The notes under the pieces are model-generated. The model searched no databases and was not told where the DNA came from. It saw only the letters and a program-made list of their open reading frames with translations. From Marinibactrum halimedae (GTDB taxonomy: Bacteria > Pseudomonadota > Gammaproteobacteria > Pseudomonadales > Cellvibrionaceae), in NCBI RefSeq assembly GCF_021234875.1, contig NZ_JAJQVM010000016.1, forward strand, positions 1-64,000: a stretch of 64,000 bases of DNA, written 5' to 3'. This document shows, piece by piece, positions 46,204 to 54,912 of this stretch; the first letter of the stretch is position 1, and the number at the start of each line of letters is the position of its first letter. Position numbers and translations under genes: made by a program.

Positions 46204-46252
46204 ATTTCATTTGACTCGTGTGTTATTTTTATTGGAAACGGACAAATGAAAT
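46204..46252. promoter_or_regulatory. Perfect 10-bp inverted repeat upstream of gap
   Basis: ATTTCATTTG (46204-46213) and CAAATGAAAT (46243-46252) are exact complements 29 bases apart, about 145-190 bp upstream of the gap start. It could be paired operator half-sites or a hairpin. Confidence 0.55.
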
Positions 46253-46722
46253 CTGGCGTCAAAATAATAATTTTTAGAAACAAGACGGTGAATATTCCCG
46301 CCATATGCGACGCCATTTGTCTCTCGCATTAGCGATTATCTTGAATCGAAATAAGGGTCGCAACCAAAAAAAACACTTTTTTCACCATTTTTGAATTCTC
46401 GATCACTTTGCCATCATTTTTCCGAAATAAATGAAATTTCGTTACAATTTAATACCGTTCAATGAATTTTTATTTCACATTTATCCCATTAAAAAGTGAA
46501 ATGAAAGAAGCTCAAAAAGAAGTCTAAATAGGAGATCAAGCGAGACAAAAAGAGAAAAAACAAATAAAAGCGACCACGTATAAACACGTCCCTTGCCAAC
46601 CACTGTTTTTACATACAAGCAACAACAATCGAATAAAAATCAAAGTTCTAAGCAATCAAGTTTTTCTTTTTATACGGAAGGTCGGTAGACTCCTCTTCCA
46701 GAACAATTTCAACGAACTTTAT

Positions 46723-46799
46723 GTACTAGCCGCTTTTCTGTACTGACGAGTTTTCTGTACTGATCGGCTTTACCGTACTAATTGCATTTTACCGTACTA
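46723..46799. repeat. Degenerate 17-19 bp tandem repeats before mfd
   Basis: GTACT recurs at 46723, 46740, 46757, 46775 and 46794. The flanking TTTTCT/TTTACC bases also repeat. The array ends 20 bases before the mfd ATG and may add length to its leader. Confidence 0.75.
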
Positions 46800-46819
46800 A
46801 CTGTATTAAGAGTGGATAC

Positions 46820-49800
46820 ATGGGCAATTTTTCACCACTGGCACCACCAACCCCATCGAAAAGTCAAACGTGGAGCGGATTACCGCCTTCGTGCCAAGCA
46901 CTGGCGATTTTATCGGCAACGCAGTCTCAGCCTGGTATGCACTTGGCGGTGACACCCGATACCCAAAAAGCCATCCTGCTAGAACAACAATTAACCGCTT
47001 TTGCCAAAGGGCTGGAAAACCCGCCTGAAATTTTGCATTTCCCTGATTGGGAAACCCTGCCCTACGACCACTTTTCCCCCCACGAAGACATCATTTCCGA
47101 TCGCTTACAGGTGCTTTCGCGTATTGGCAACGTAACCCATGGGGTGTTAGTGGTGCCCATTACCACCTTGATGCATCGGCTTGCCCCTAAAGAATTTGTG
47201 GCCGTCCGCTGTTTGCAGCTCACCGTAGGTGCGCCACTGGAGGTGAATGCCTTTCGAGAACAGCTCAACGCCGCCGGCTACCGGTGTGTAGATACGGTGT
47301 ATGAGCACGGTGAATACGCATTGCGGGGCTCTATTTTAGACGTCTATCCCATGGGGTCTGAATGGCCGCTACGCATCGATTTTTTTGATGAAGACATCGA
47401 TTCTATTCGTACCTTTGATGTAGACAGCCAATTAACCATCGACAAAATCGAGACGTTTTCGCTTTTGCCAGCAAAAGAATTTCCGTTGGATGATGAGGGA
47501 ATCCGTACCTTTCGCAATAACTGGCACAGCACATTCGATGTTAATCATCGCCAATGTCCCGTTTACGAAGACATCAGCCGACAAATTTCACCCGCTGGGG
47601 TGGAATATTTTATCCCATTGTTTTTTGAACGTATGGATGGGCTTCTAGATTACCTCAAGCCCGAGACCACGTTGTATTTATGTGGCGATTTGCATACCCC
47701 TGCTAGCGCTTTCTGGCAAGAAGTGAAAAGCCGCTTTGAAAACCTGAATGTCGACCCCACGCGTCCACTGCTAGAACCCGCCGCAATTTTTGAACCTGTT
47801 GAATCCGTATTTGCTCGTTTCAAGCAGGCGGTGGCGGTGACCTTTAATAACGAGGCCGCCAACCACACCGCCAACCTGACTGGGCTGCCTGATTTGGCCG
47901 GAGACGTGCGCGAAGAAGAACCCCTGCAAAAGCTCACCGAGTTTTGCACAGAACACAGCGGTAAAGTGATGTTTTGTGTGGACACTTTAGGCCGCCGCGA
48001 AGTGGTTTTAGAACAGCTGAAAAAAGCCGGCGTAGTTCCTACCTATTACGACGACTTTTGGGGCTTTCTGAACGACAACGAACTCTTCGGTATTTTAGTG
48101 GCACCACTGGATGCCGGAGTATTGATTCATCAAGATAACGATCAAGCACTCGCCTTGATCTGTGAAAATGATTTATTTGGCTTAAAAGTTCAACAACCCC
48201 GTCGTCGTCGAAAAAACGCCACAGACAACACCGACCACATCGTTAAAAATCTCACCGAATTAACCTTGGGCGCCCCAGTGGTCCACATTGATCACGGCGT
48301 GGGTCGTTATCGAGGATTAGAAACCATCGAGTTAGACAACGAAGCCAATGAGTTTTTAACCCTTGAATACGCCAATGAAGCCAAGCTGTATGTGCCTGTG
48401 GCAAACTTGCACTTAATTAGTCGATACAGTGGGGCAGATGAGGCTCTGGCCCCATTGCACAAATTAGGGACAGAAAATTGGTCTAAGGCGAAGCAAAAAG
48501 CGGCCGATAAAGCCCGTGACGTAGCCGCCGAGTTATTGGACATCTACGCACGACGAGCTGCTCGTCAAGGACACGCTTTTGATGATCCAGGCCTTGCCTA
48601 CGAGCAATTCGCCGCTAGCTTCCCGTTTGAAGAAACCCCTGATCAACAGCAGGCCATTGATGCTGTGCGCAAAGATATGTTGAGCCAACAACCGATGGAT
48701 CGCTTGGTCTGTGGTGATGTGGGTTTTGGAAAAACCGAAGTGGCTATGCGCTCGGCGTTTATTGCCGTCACCGGTGGCAAGCAAGTGGCGGTGCTGGTGC
48801 CCACCACGCTGTTGGCGCAACAGCACTACGACAACTTTAAAGATCGCTTTGCCAATTGGCCGGTCAATATCGAAGTCTTATCTCGTTTTAAAAATGCCAA
48901 CGAACTGAATCACACCCTCGAGCAACTCAATGAGGGCAAAGTTGACATCATTATTGGCACGCACAAACTGATTCAAAAAGACGTCCGCTATGCCAATTTG
49001 GGCCTAGTCATTATCGACGAAGAACATCGCTTTGGGGTTCGCCAAAAAGATCAGTTAAAAGCCATACGTTCAGAGGTCGATGTATTGGCACTGACGGCCA
49101 CCCCCATCCCAAGAACCTTGAATCTTTCCATTCAAGGTGTGCGCGACCTCTCCATCATCGCCACACCCCCAGCAAAACGGCTTTCAGTCAAAACCTTTGT
49201 TCAAGAGCAAAAACCCAGCTTAATCAAAGAAGCCATTCTCCGGGAAGTTCTCCGTGGTGGTCAGGTGTATTACCTGCACAACGAAGTCAAAACCATCGAG
49301 AAAGTGGCCCGGGAATTACAAGAGCTACTGCCCGAAGCCCGTGTGGGTATTGGTCACGGACAAATGCGCGAGCGCGAACTGGAGCGGGTGATGTCCGACT
49401 TTTACCATAAACGCTTTGATGTCCTCGTGTGTACCACCATTATTGAAACGGGGATTGATGTCCCCAACGCCAATACCATCATCATTCATCGTGCAGACAA
49501 GTTTGGCCTGGCACAATTGCATCAATTGCGTGGGCGCGTTGGGCGGTCACATCATCAGGCTTATGCGTATCTGTTGACGCCACCACCGAAAACCATCACT
49601 ACCGATGCAGTAAAACGGTTGGAGGCCATCAGCTCTGCCACGGACTTAGGGGCAGGTTTCACTCTGGCCACCCATGACCTGGAAATTCGAGGCGCTGGCG
49701 AATTACTCGGGGATGAGCAAAGCGGCCAAATACAGCATGTGGGCTTTTCCCTCTACATGGATATGCTTGATCGTGCCGTGAAATCATTAAAATCCGGCGA

Positions 49801-50266
49801 AACGCCTGAGAAAGAACTGCGCCCATCCAATACTGAAGTGAATTTACGAGTACCGGCATTGATTCCCAATGACTACTTGCCGGATGTGCACTTGCGGTTA
49901 ACACTCTACAAGCGTTTAGCCAGCGCCCAGAACGACAAAGCACTGGAAGCATTACAAGTGGAAATGATTGATCGCTTTGGCTTATTGCCCGACAACATTA
50001 AATGGCTATTTAGGGTGACGCAGCTGCGAATTCAAGCCGAGGCCATGGGCATCGAAAAACTCGAAGGCAGCGCAGCCAGCATCAAGATTGAATTTGGGGC
50101 AAAGCCGAACGTTGAACCCCTTACCATTGTCCAATTGGTTCAAACCCAGGCCGATACCTATAAAATGTCTGGCGCCAACCGGCTAACCATGGTTGCCCAA
50201 TCTGACTCGGCCGAAGAACGCTTGAACCATGCCGAACAACTGCTGGAACGTTTAAGCGCATCATGA
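46820..50266 (+). CDS. mfd: Transcription-repair coupling factor Mfd
   Basis: An 1148-residue DNA translocase, the same length as E. coli Mfd. It removes RNA polymerase stalled at lesions and recruits UvrA. An N-terminal UvrB-like part contains LRGSILDVYPMG. The RNA-polymerase-interaction region is around 480-550. The helicase core has Walker A GDVGFGKT (632-639), DEEH (733-736), and the translocation motif LRGRVGRSHHQAYAYL. A TRCF domain lies at the C-terminus. First gene of a plus-strand run with csiV. Confidence 0.97.
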   Translation: MGNFSPLAPPTPSKSQTWSGLPPSCQALAILSATQSQPGMHLAVTPDTQKAILLEQQLTAFAKGLENPPEILHFPDWETLPYDHFSPHEDIISDRLQVLSRIGNVTHGVLVVPITTLMHRLAPKEFVAVRCLQLTVGAPLEVNAFREQLNAAGYRCVDTVYEHGEYALRGSILDVYPMGSEWPLRIDFFDEDIDSIRTFDVDSQLTIDKIETFSLLPAKEFPLDDEGIRTFRNNWHSTFDVNHRQCPVYEDISRQISPAGVEYFIPLFFERMDGLLDYLKPETTLYLCGDLHTPASAFWQEVKSRFENLNVDPTRPLLEPAAIFEPVESVFARFKQAVAVTFNNEAANHTANLTGLPDLAGDVREEEPLQKLTEFCTEHSGKVMFCVDTLGRREVVLEQLKKAGVVPTYYDDFWGFLNDNELFGILVAPLDAGVLIHQDNDQALALICENDLFGLKVQQPRRRRKNATDNTDHIVKNLTELTLGAPVVHIDHGVGRYRGLETIELDNEANEFLTLEYANEAKLYVPVANLHLISRYSGADEALAPLHKLGTENWSKAKQKAADKARDVAAELLDIYARRAARQGHAFDDPGLAYEQFAASFPFEETPDQQQAIDAVRKDMLSQQPMDRLVCGDVGFGKTEVAMRSAFIAVTGGKQVAVLVPTTLLAQQHYDNFKDRFANWPVNIEVLSRFKNANELNHTLEQLNEGKVDIIIGTHKLIQKDVRYANLGLVIIDEEHRFGVRQKDQLKAIRSEVDVLALTATPIPRTLNLSIQGVRDLSIIATPPAKRLSVKTFVQEQKPSLIKEAILREVLRGGQVYYLHNEVKTIEKVARELQELLPEARVGIGHGQMRERELERVMSDFYHKRFDVLVCTTIIETGIDVPNANTIIIHRADKFGLAQLHQLRGRVGRSHHQAYAYLLTPPPKTITTDAVKRLEAISSATDLGAGFTLATHDLEIRGAGELLGDEQSGQIQHVGFSLYMDMLDRAVKSLKSGETPEKELRPSNTEVNLRVPALIPNDYLPDVHLRLTLYKRLASAQNDKALEALQVEMIDRFGLLPDNIKWLFRVTQLRIQAEAMGIEKLEGSAASIKIEFGAKPNVEPLTIVQLVQTQADTYKMSGANRLTMVAQSDSAEERLNHAEQLLERLSAS

Positions 50267-50334
50267 ACTCAACGAAGGCAAATCCCAATAAAAGAGAATC
50301 GTGGTCTGTATTATCAGGCACCCTGCACAAAATC

Positions 50335-50355
50335 GGGCTTTCTTCGGCAAAGCCC
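50335..50355 (+). terminator. Hairpin after mfd
   Basis: GGGCTTT (50335-50341), loop CTTCGGC, AAAGCCC (50349-50355), 69 bp after the mfd stop. No T run follows, so termination is doubtful. Confidence 0.45.
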
Positions 50356-50433
50356 CTGTCGCAAAAACCGAGTAGGGTTATACTGATGCTCACGCATTTT
50401 CACTTATGTTTAACTTCAATAACGTATTGATTT

Positions 50434-51396
50434 ATGAAGAATTTCTGTAAAAATTTTGTGTCAGTGGGCCTGATAAATACTTCTTTATTAAGTACTTCTT
50501 TATTAAGTACTTGTCTATTAAGTACCTCTCTGAGCTGGGCAGAGGACGACCTTTACCAAATTGAAATCATTGCGTTTACCCAAACGCCCAGCAGCATGGA
50601 TGCCCGTGAAGTATGGCCAAATGACATCGCTCTGGCCTACCCCCCTGGGACGATGGTACTGAAAACCGCAGAGGCGCTTGAAGCAGAGGCCGCGACGACC
50701 GACACCACAATGGGTGAGCTTTCATCGGCTATTGCGCCCTCTCACTCCGAAGCAAAAAGCATCGAGGGAGAAACTATTGAGGCAGAAAGCACAGGGGATG
50801 AGACATCAACCCTCCCCCCTGCCTACGCGCTCCTGTCACCGGACGTCTTCACACTCACAAACACAGCAGCCCACATTCGACGAAACAACCGCTACCGCCT
50901 TCTGGCACACAATGCTTGGCGTCAACCACTCACCAACAAATCTCAAGCCGCCTCGATTGTGGTTACCGGTGGCGATGCCTTCGGCAACCATCATGAGTTA
51001 GAAGGCACCATTACGCTTTGGGCCTCTCGCTATGTTCACGCCAAAGCCAACTTATGGCTCACCGAGTTTTACCCAAACTACGGGCAAGACCAAGAGTTCA
51101 GTATTTGGCCTGATTTACCCACCCTGCCCACCGAGCAGAAAGCCCCCTTCGGCAACACTATGATGGAAGTTTCAGATAACAAAGACGCCACCCTGTGGGA
51201 CCAAGACATTAACCGTGGCTTCAATAGTGGTTTCAGCACCTTTGGCAGCCTGGGCGAAAGCGGCTATCTGGTCTCACGGGTGGTATTAATGGAAGAAAGC
51301 CGCCGTATGCGCAGCGGAGAAGTCCATTACATTGACCACCCTCTGTTTGGCATTGTGGTCCGTGTTGTGCCGGTTGATGAGCTTGACGAAGCATGA
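50434..51396 (+). CDS. csiV: CsiV-family periplasmic protein
   Basis: A 320-residue exported protein. The signal peptide (about residues 1-36) is built of STSLL repeats from a 15-bp tandem array. The body begins DDLYQIEIIAFTQTPSSM, the usual start of the CsiV family, and ends with SRRMRSGEVHYIDHPLFG and VRVVPVDE. CsiV in Vibrio is an envelope protein linked to peptidoglycan homeostasis; this family sits next to mfd in many gammaproteobacteria. An acidic, low-complexity insert spans about residues 80-125. Its TGA is embedded in a 22-bp duplication shared with the next gene start. Confidence 0.82.
   Translation: MKNFCKNFVSVGLINTSLLSTSLLSTCLLSTSLSWAEDDLYQIEIIAFTQTPSSMDAREVWPNDIALAYPPGTMVLKTAEALEAEAATTDTTMGELSSAIAPSHSEAKSIEGETIEAESTGDETSTLPPAYALLSPDVFTLTNTAAHIRRNNRYRLLAHNAWRQPLTNKSQAASIVVTGGDAFGNHHELEGTITLWASRYVHAKANLWLTEFYPNYGQDQEFSIWPDLPTLPTEQKAPFGNTMMEVSDNKDATLWDQDINRGFNSGFSTFGSLGESGYLVSRVVLMEESRRMRSGEVHYIDHPLFGIVVRVVPVDELDEA
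50481..50525 (+). repeat. In-frame 15-bp tandem repeats in the csiV signal peptide
   Basis: TTCTTTATTAAGTAC twice (50481, 50496) and TTGTCTATTAAGTAC (50511). Each adds five residues (STSLL or STCLL) to the hydrophobic core, so copy-number change would alter signal-peptide length without a frameshift. Confidence 0.92.
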
Positions 51397-51436
51397 CCTA
51401 TCTAGGTGAAAGGTATGACTTATCTAGGTGAAAAGG
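51393..51436 (+). repeat. 22-bp tandem duplication across the csiV stop and hydrolase start
   Basis: ATGACCTATCTAGGTGAAAG (51393 on, 22-bp unit) is followed at once by ATGACTTATCTAGGTGAAAA (51415 on). The first copy overlaps the csiV TGA as ATGA and opens only a 12-codon frame; the second supplies the working start of the hydrolase. Confidence 0.88.
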
Positions 51437-52266
51437 CAGCGTTATCATCATCGCCTTCGAGCACGACGACCACACTGCAATTTTCACACGCGAATGGTTT
51501 TCCCTTTGGGTCATACCAGAAATTGTTTCAGGCGCTGCCCACACATTATCAAGTACAAGGTTTGGAGCGCTTTGGCCATAATCCTGCCTACCCCATCAGC
51601 CAGTATTGGGGTAATCAAATCGATGAGCTCATCGAGGACATCCTCACCCAAAATAATGGGCCTGTGTATGGTGTGGGCCATTCGTTTGGAGGGCTGGTAA
51701 CTTACATGGCCGCCTGTCGAGCACCCGATTTGTTTCGAGGGATTATCCTGCTTGACCCACCGCTGATCACCGGCCCAACCCGCTGGCTGTTAAAACTGAT
51801 GCCAACACCGGTAATCGATAAAATCACCCCTGCTGGGAAATCGAAAATACGCAATACACACTGGCCACTCAAAACAGACTTAGTGAAGTACTTTTCTCAA
51901 CGGGCGTTGTTCAATGGTATGTCGCACGAGGTGATTGCAGATTATGTCGAGGCCAGTACAGACATCGTCGGAGAGTACCGAAAACTGAACTTTTCCAAAG
52001 ACGTGGAGACCGCCATTTTTCGAAATCTGCCATTAAACTTACCGTCGTTTTATGGTCAGCTTACCGTGCCTGGGATGCTATTGGCAGCTGAGCACTCTCA
52101 TGCCTGTATGCCATCCATGTACCGCCCTTTTTTAAAACGCAACACCACTATAAAACATCGTGTTGTCACAGGCCTCGAGCATATGTTTCCTCTGCAAGCT
52201 CCAGAATTCACCGCACAGTTCATTACTGACATCATCACACATATGGAGAGCGAGTCTCATCTGTGA
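51415..52266 (+). CDS. Alpha/beta hydrolase
   Basis: A 283-residue soluble hydrolase. The nucleophile elbow is GVGHSFGG, the oxyanion region is SHANGFPFGSY, and GLEHMFPL carries the catalytic His. The acid is probably in LLAAEHSHACMP. No lipase lid or signal peptide is evident. I use ATG 51415; an in-frame GTG three codons earlier is possible. It overlaps the next gene by 4 bases (GTGA), so they are coupled. Substrate unknown. Confidence 0.85.
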   Translation: MTYLGEKAALSSSPSSTTTTLQFSHANGFPFGSYQKLFQALPTHYQVQGLERFGHNPAYPISQYWGNQIDELIEDILTQNNGPVYGVGHSFGGLVTYMAACRAPDLFRGIILLDPPLITGPTRWLLKLMPTPVIDKITPAGKSKIRNTHWPLKTDLVKYFSQRALFNGMSHEVIADYVEASTDIVGEYRKLNFSKDVETAIFRNLPLNLPSFYGQLTVPGMLLAAEHSHACMPSMYRPFLKRNTTIKHRVVTGLEHMFPLQAPEFTAQFITDIITHMESESHL

Positions 52267-53201
52267 ATACGCCGGTTAAATCTCACACACCCCAAAATGA
52301 AACCATCACCTCTGCCACTGAATCGCTCCTATCGTCGTTTGACCAATTGCGCCTGTCTATCGAACAATTAAAAGGGCGCTTGCAGCAAGACCCTGCCGAG
52401 CTTCCTTTTTGGCTACCCCCAGAACATGAACAAGAGAACGCCAATGCCATTCTGTCGTCTCGAGACCGCGTGATTCGAGCACTAACCTCATTGTGGCGTT
52501 ATGAACAAGAAGACTTTCCTCTTTCTGGAATTTGTTGTGCGTCACCCCAAGCCATCGAGTGCGCCTTGGCCGTCAATGCAGCAAAACAGCAATTTAAAGC
52601 CTCTGTGACTCACTTCAAAACCGTGGCCGGGATTCAAAAAGACAAAATTACTCGAGTATTGGATCAAATCATTAGCACCGAGGGCGCGCGCGAAGCGGAG
52701 TTGGCGTCGTCGCTGAATATTTCAGGGCTAAGCCGTTTACACTTGATATGGTGCTACCGTCAAATTTTGATTCTGCCACCCAAACTGCAATCCATTAGTT
52801 GGACATGGATGAAAAAACACCGTGAAATTACACGCCTATCGGTGGACGACGCCATGAAACTGGCGCTAAAACTGGAAGACCCCATCACCCGCGAATCGAC
52901 TCTCCAACAACTTCAACACGAAGACAGTTCTCAACCATTGGCCTACATTAAACCCATTGCCCAGCAATTAAGGGCCAATATTGTTTGGGAAGAAGACCAA
53001 GAGAAGCAACGTAAACTCATCATTACGCCAACCGTTGTCTTATGCCAAGATGCGTCCCTGCCACGGCTTAAATGGCCAGACCCACCAGAACAGGCTCAAT
53101 CCAGGCTAGAGCGCTCTGACCGAAAAATTGAGCCTCACCCTATTATCCCAGCACTGAATTTGTATCGTTATTTGGAGCGTGTGAACCCCCAATGCTCCTA
53201 A
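52263..53201 (+). CDS. tus: Probable Tus-like DNA replication terminus-binding protein
   Basis: A 312-residue basic protein that I read as a distant Tus (Ter-binding) homologue; E. coli Tus has 309. Similar segments in the same order are ISGLSRLHLIWCYRQILIL (Tus: LPGLITLNAYRTLTVL), WMKKHREITRLSVDDA, AYIKPIAQQ (Tus: VKVQPIAR), IITPTVVLCQD (Tus: CPTPLIALINRD) and the end PIIPALNLYRYLE (Tus: LIIPRLHLYVAD). Tus bound to Ter DNA stops replication forks in one direction. The GTG start overlaps the hydrolase stop, so it is in an operon, unlike E. coli tus. The comparison is from memory and the overall identity is low. Confidence 0.65.
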   Translation: MNTPVKSHTPQNETITSATESLLSSFDQLRLSIEQLKGRLQQDPAELPFWLPPEHEQENANAILSSRDRVIRALTSLWRYEQEDFPLSGICCASPQAIECALAVNAAKQQFKASVTHFKTVAGIQKDKITRVLDQIISTEGAREAELASSLNISGLSRLHLIWCYRQILILPPKLQSISWTWMKKHREITRLSVDDAMKLALKLEDPITRESTLQQLQHEDSSQPLAYIKPIAQQLRANIVWEEDQEKQRKLIITPTVVLCQDASLPRLKWPDPPEQAQSRLERSDRKIEPHPIIPALNLYRYLERVNPQCS

Positions 53202-53251
53202 ACATCATGTTCCTGAACCTCATGCTCTTAAAAAACACATTCTTAAAATAA
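53192..53251 (+). repeat. 15-bp tandem repeats over the tus-like stop codon
   Basis: ATGCTCCTAAACATC, ATGTTCCTGAACCTC, ATGCTCTTAAAAAAC and ACATTCTTAAAATAA lie end to end from 53192. The first copy contains the TAA stop of the tus-like gene. Confidence 0.85.
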
Positions 53252-53873
53252 AAACGCTTAAACAAGTATTCTCAATAAAAATATTATTAGAAATAATACT
53301 CTTAAAAATAATATTCTTATAAAAATACATTTAAAAATCGCTCTCTGGCCACACAACTTCAATCATTTCGTTTTTAAAATTTAATAAAACATTGTTTATA
53401 AACAAAAGGTTATGAAGGAAACATCATAAAAAACATCAAATAGCGACATCCGCATTACCAATGTAAATCAATCGTTGCATATCACACTTTTTTTGTACAT
53501 ATTTGCAATACTGATGGATTTATTAATTACGACTTGTCAGTCATGGCATTTTCTGAAACTATTCACTAATAAAATCGAAAGTTGCATATAGCCATTTATA
53601 AGGCGGGCGTTTTATTGACTGATTCAACCCTTGCATCACAACGGTAACGGTTAAACCAAGCAGTAAAACGATTATAAAAAGCTTCGTTTCGCCCAGTTTC
53701 AATTGGGCAGTGTGTTTAGTTGGGTGAGGACATCGCAGAAGGACTGCGAACACGCAATAAAGCCTTGAAAAGCGTACGACGAGAAAAGAAACGTGGCGTT
53801 TTTTAGGCTTTGAAAATTTACACTGTCGCGTACTACTGACTCCAAGTATTGCCAGCAATTGAGACAAAACGTT
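53202..53873. other. AT-rich intergenic region before the EAL gene
   Basis: About 670 bases with no well-supported gene. TTGTTTATAAACAA (53392-53405) is a perfect 14-bp palindrome. Closer to the EAL gene AAAGCCT (53759-53765) pairs with AGGCTTT (53805-53811), with further inner A/T pairing. These may be a promoter dyad and an mRNA leader structure. Confidence 0.5.
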
Positions 53874-54776
53874 ATGAATCAACGTATTGCCAGTATCGCT
53901 TATCAAGGTGAAAGCGTCGTATCTATCTCTTCTCGAACGGATTCTTCTCAAGCTGACATGCCGCCCAGTGATACCCAGGCACATCTCACCAACTCTTCAC
54001 CCAAAAGCAACACCAAGTTCGACCTTCTGCAACACATTCTTGACAACAAAACCATTTGCCCAATCTTTCAGCCCATTGTGGACATTCAGAATGGATTAGT
54101 CTTCGGTTACGAAGCGTTAACGCGGGGGCCATTAAAAAGCCCTCTCTACTCCCCCATAGAATTGTTTAAAACGGCATACCAGTCTAAGCAGCTGCCTTTA
54201 CTTGAAAGCTTATGCAGTGACAGCTCGATTCGTAAATTTTCGCAGCAAAAATTACCCGGATTGCTCTTCCTCAATCTGAGCCCGATCGCTTTAATTGACT
54301 TCCACTCTCGTGGCATCCACCCTGAACATATCCTCCAAGAGGTAGGGCAAAAACCGGAAACCGTCGTATTGGAGCTATCCGAGCAGTATCCCTATGACGA
54401 TATGGGTATCCTCTTACCCATTCTGGAAACGTACCGGTCATTAGGGATTCGTATCGCCATTGACGATATGGGAGCCGGGTATGCTGATTTACAGTTGTGG
54501 TCACGACTCAAGCCAGACTTCGTGAAAATAGATCGTTATTTCATTGACGGTATCCACAAAGACCCTTCCAAAGAGCTCTTTGTGAAAATGATGGTGGACC
54601 TCTCCTATAAAATGGGGGCCACATTGATTGCAGAGGGAATTGAGCTCCCTCAAGAACTGCAGGTAATAAGACGTTTAGGGGTCAAATTATGTCAAGGTTT
54701 TTTATTTGCCAAACCCCAAGGCGCGCCTCCCGTCCGTATTGACCCTTCTAGCTGGGGGGAACAACGCGCCGGTTAG
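53874..54776 (+). CDS. EAL-domain cyclic-di-GMP phosphodiesterase
   Basis: A 300-residue cytoplasmic protein with a roughly 45-residue variable N-terminus and one EAL domain. The metal and catalytic residues expected of active enzymes are present: Glu80 of YEALTRG, Asn in LFLNLSP, Glu in LELSE, two Asp in AIDDMGAGYADL, Lys in VKIDRYFI, Glu in IAEGIE, and the QGFLFAKP end. It would cut c-di-GMP to pGpG, lowering biofilm and raising motility signals. No sensory or GGDEF domain is attached. ATG 53874 is preferred to a TTG five codons earlier. Confidence 0.9.
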   Translation: MNQRIASIAYQGESVVSISSRTDSSQADMPPSDTQAHLTNSSPKSNTKFDLLQHILDNKTICPIFQPIVDIQNGLVFGYEALTRGPLKSPLYSPIELFKTAYQSKQLPLLESLCSDSSIRKFSQQKLPGLLFLNLSPIALIDFHSRGIHPEHILQEVGQKPETVVLELSEQYPYDDMGILLPILETYRSLGIRIAIDDMGAGYADLQLWSRLKPDFVKIDRYFIDGIHKDPSKELFVKMMVDLSYKMGATLIAEGIELPQELQVIRRLGVKLCQGFLFAKPQGAPPVRIDPSSWGEQRAG

Positions 54777-54793
54777 TCACGACGCTGTTACTG

Positions 54794-54911
54794 TTTAGTC
54801 CATACAGGTTTAGTCCGTACAGGTTTTCTCCAATCGGAACGAGCACTTTGACCCCTCAAACTGAATTCTGCCTACCCAGTAATTCCACCTACCCAGTTCC
54901 ACCTACCCAGT
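54794..54911. repeat. Two short tandem repeat tracts after the EAL gene
   Basis: TTTAGTCCATACAGG and TTTAGTCCGTACAGG (54794, 54809) are exact 15-bp tandem copies with one change. CCTACCCAGT recurs at 54871, 54888 and 54902, ending two bases before the cdd stop. Confidence 0.85.
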
Positions 54912-54912
54912 A

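Larger units (their letters stand above)
46061..46819. other. Divergent region between gap and mfd
   Basis: About 760 AT-rich bases with no supported gene. It contains the 10-bp inverted repeat at 46204-46252, ATTTCAC/GTGAAAT arms near 46478-46505, and an array of GTACT-centred tandem repeats just before mfd. Confidence 0.55.

Noticed and set aside
46434-46460. Possible HexR operator near gap
   Set aside because: The sequence around TTACAATTTAATACC has only partial symmetry and does not match the TGTAAT-N3-ATTACA form.
53559-53984. 141-codon minus-strand frame with a hydrophobic C-terminal half
   Set aside because: It overlaps the EAL gene start and has no ribosome-binding site. The last 46 codons could encode a one-helix small protein from a TTG start, but nothing else supports it.
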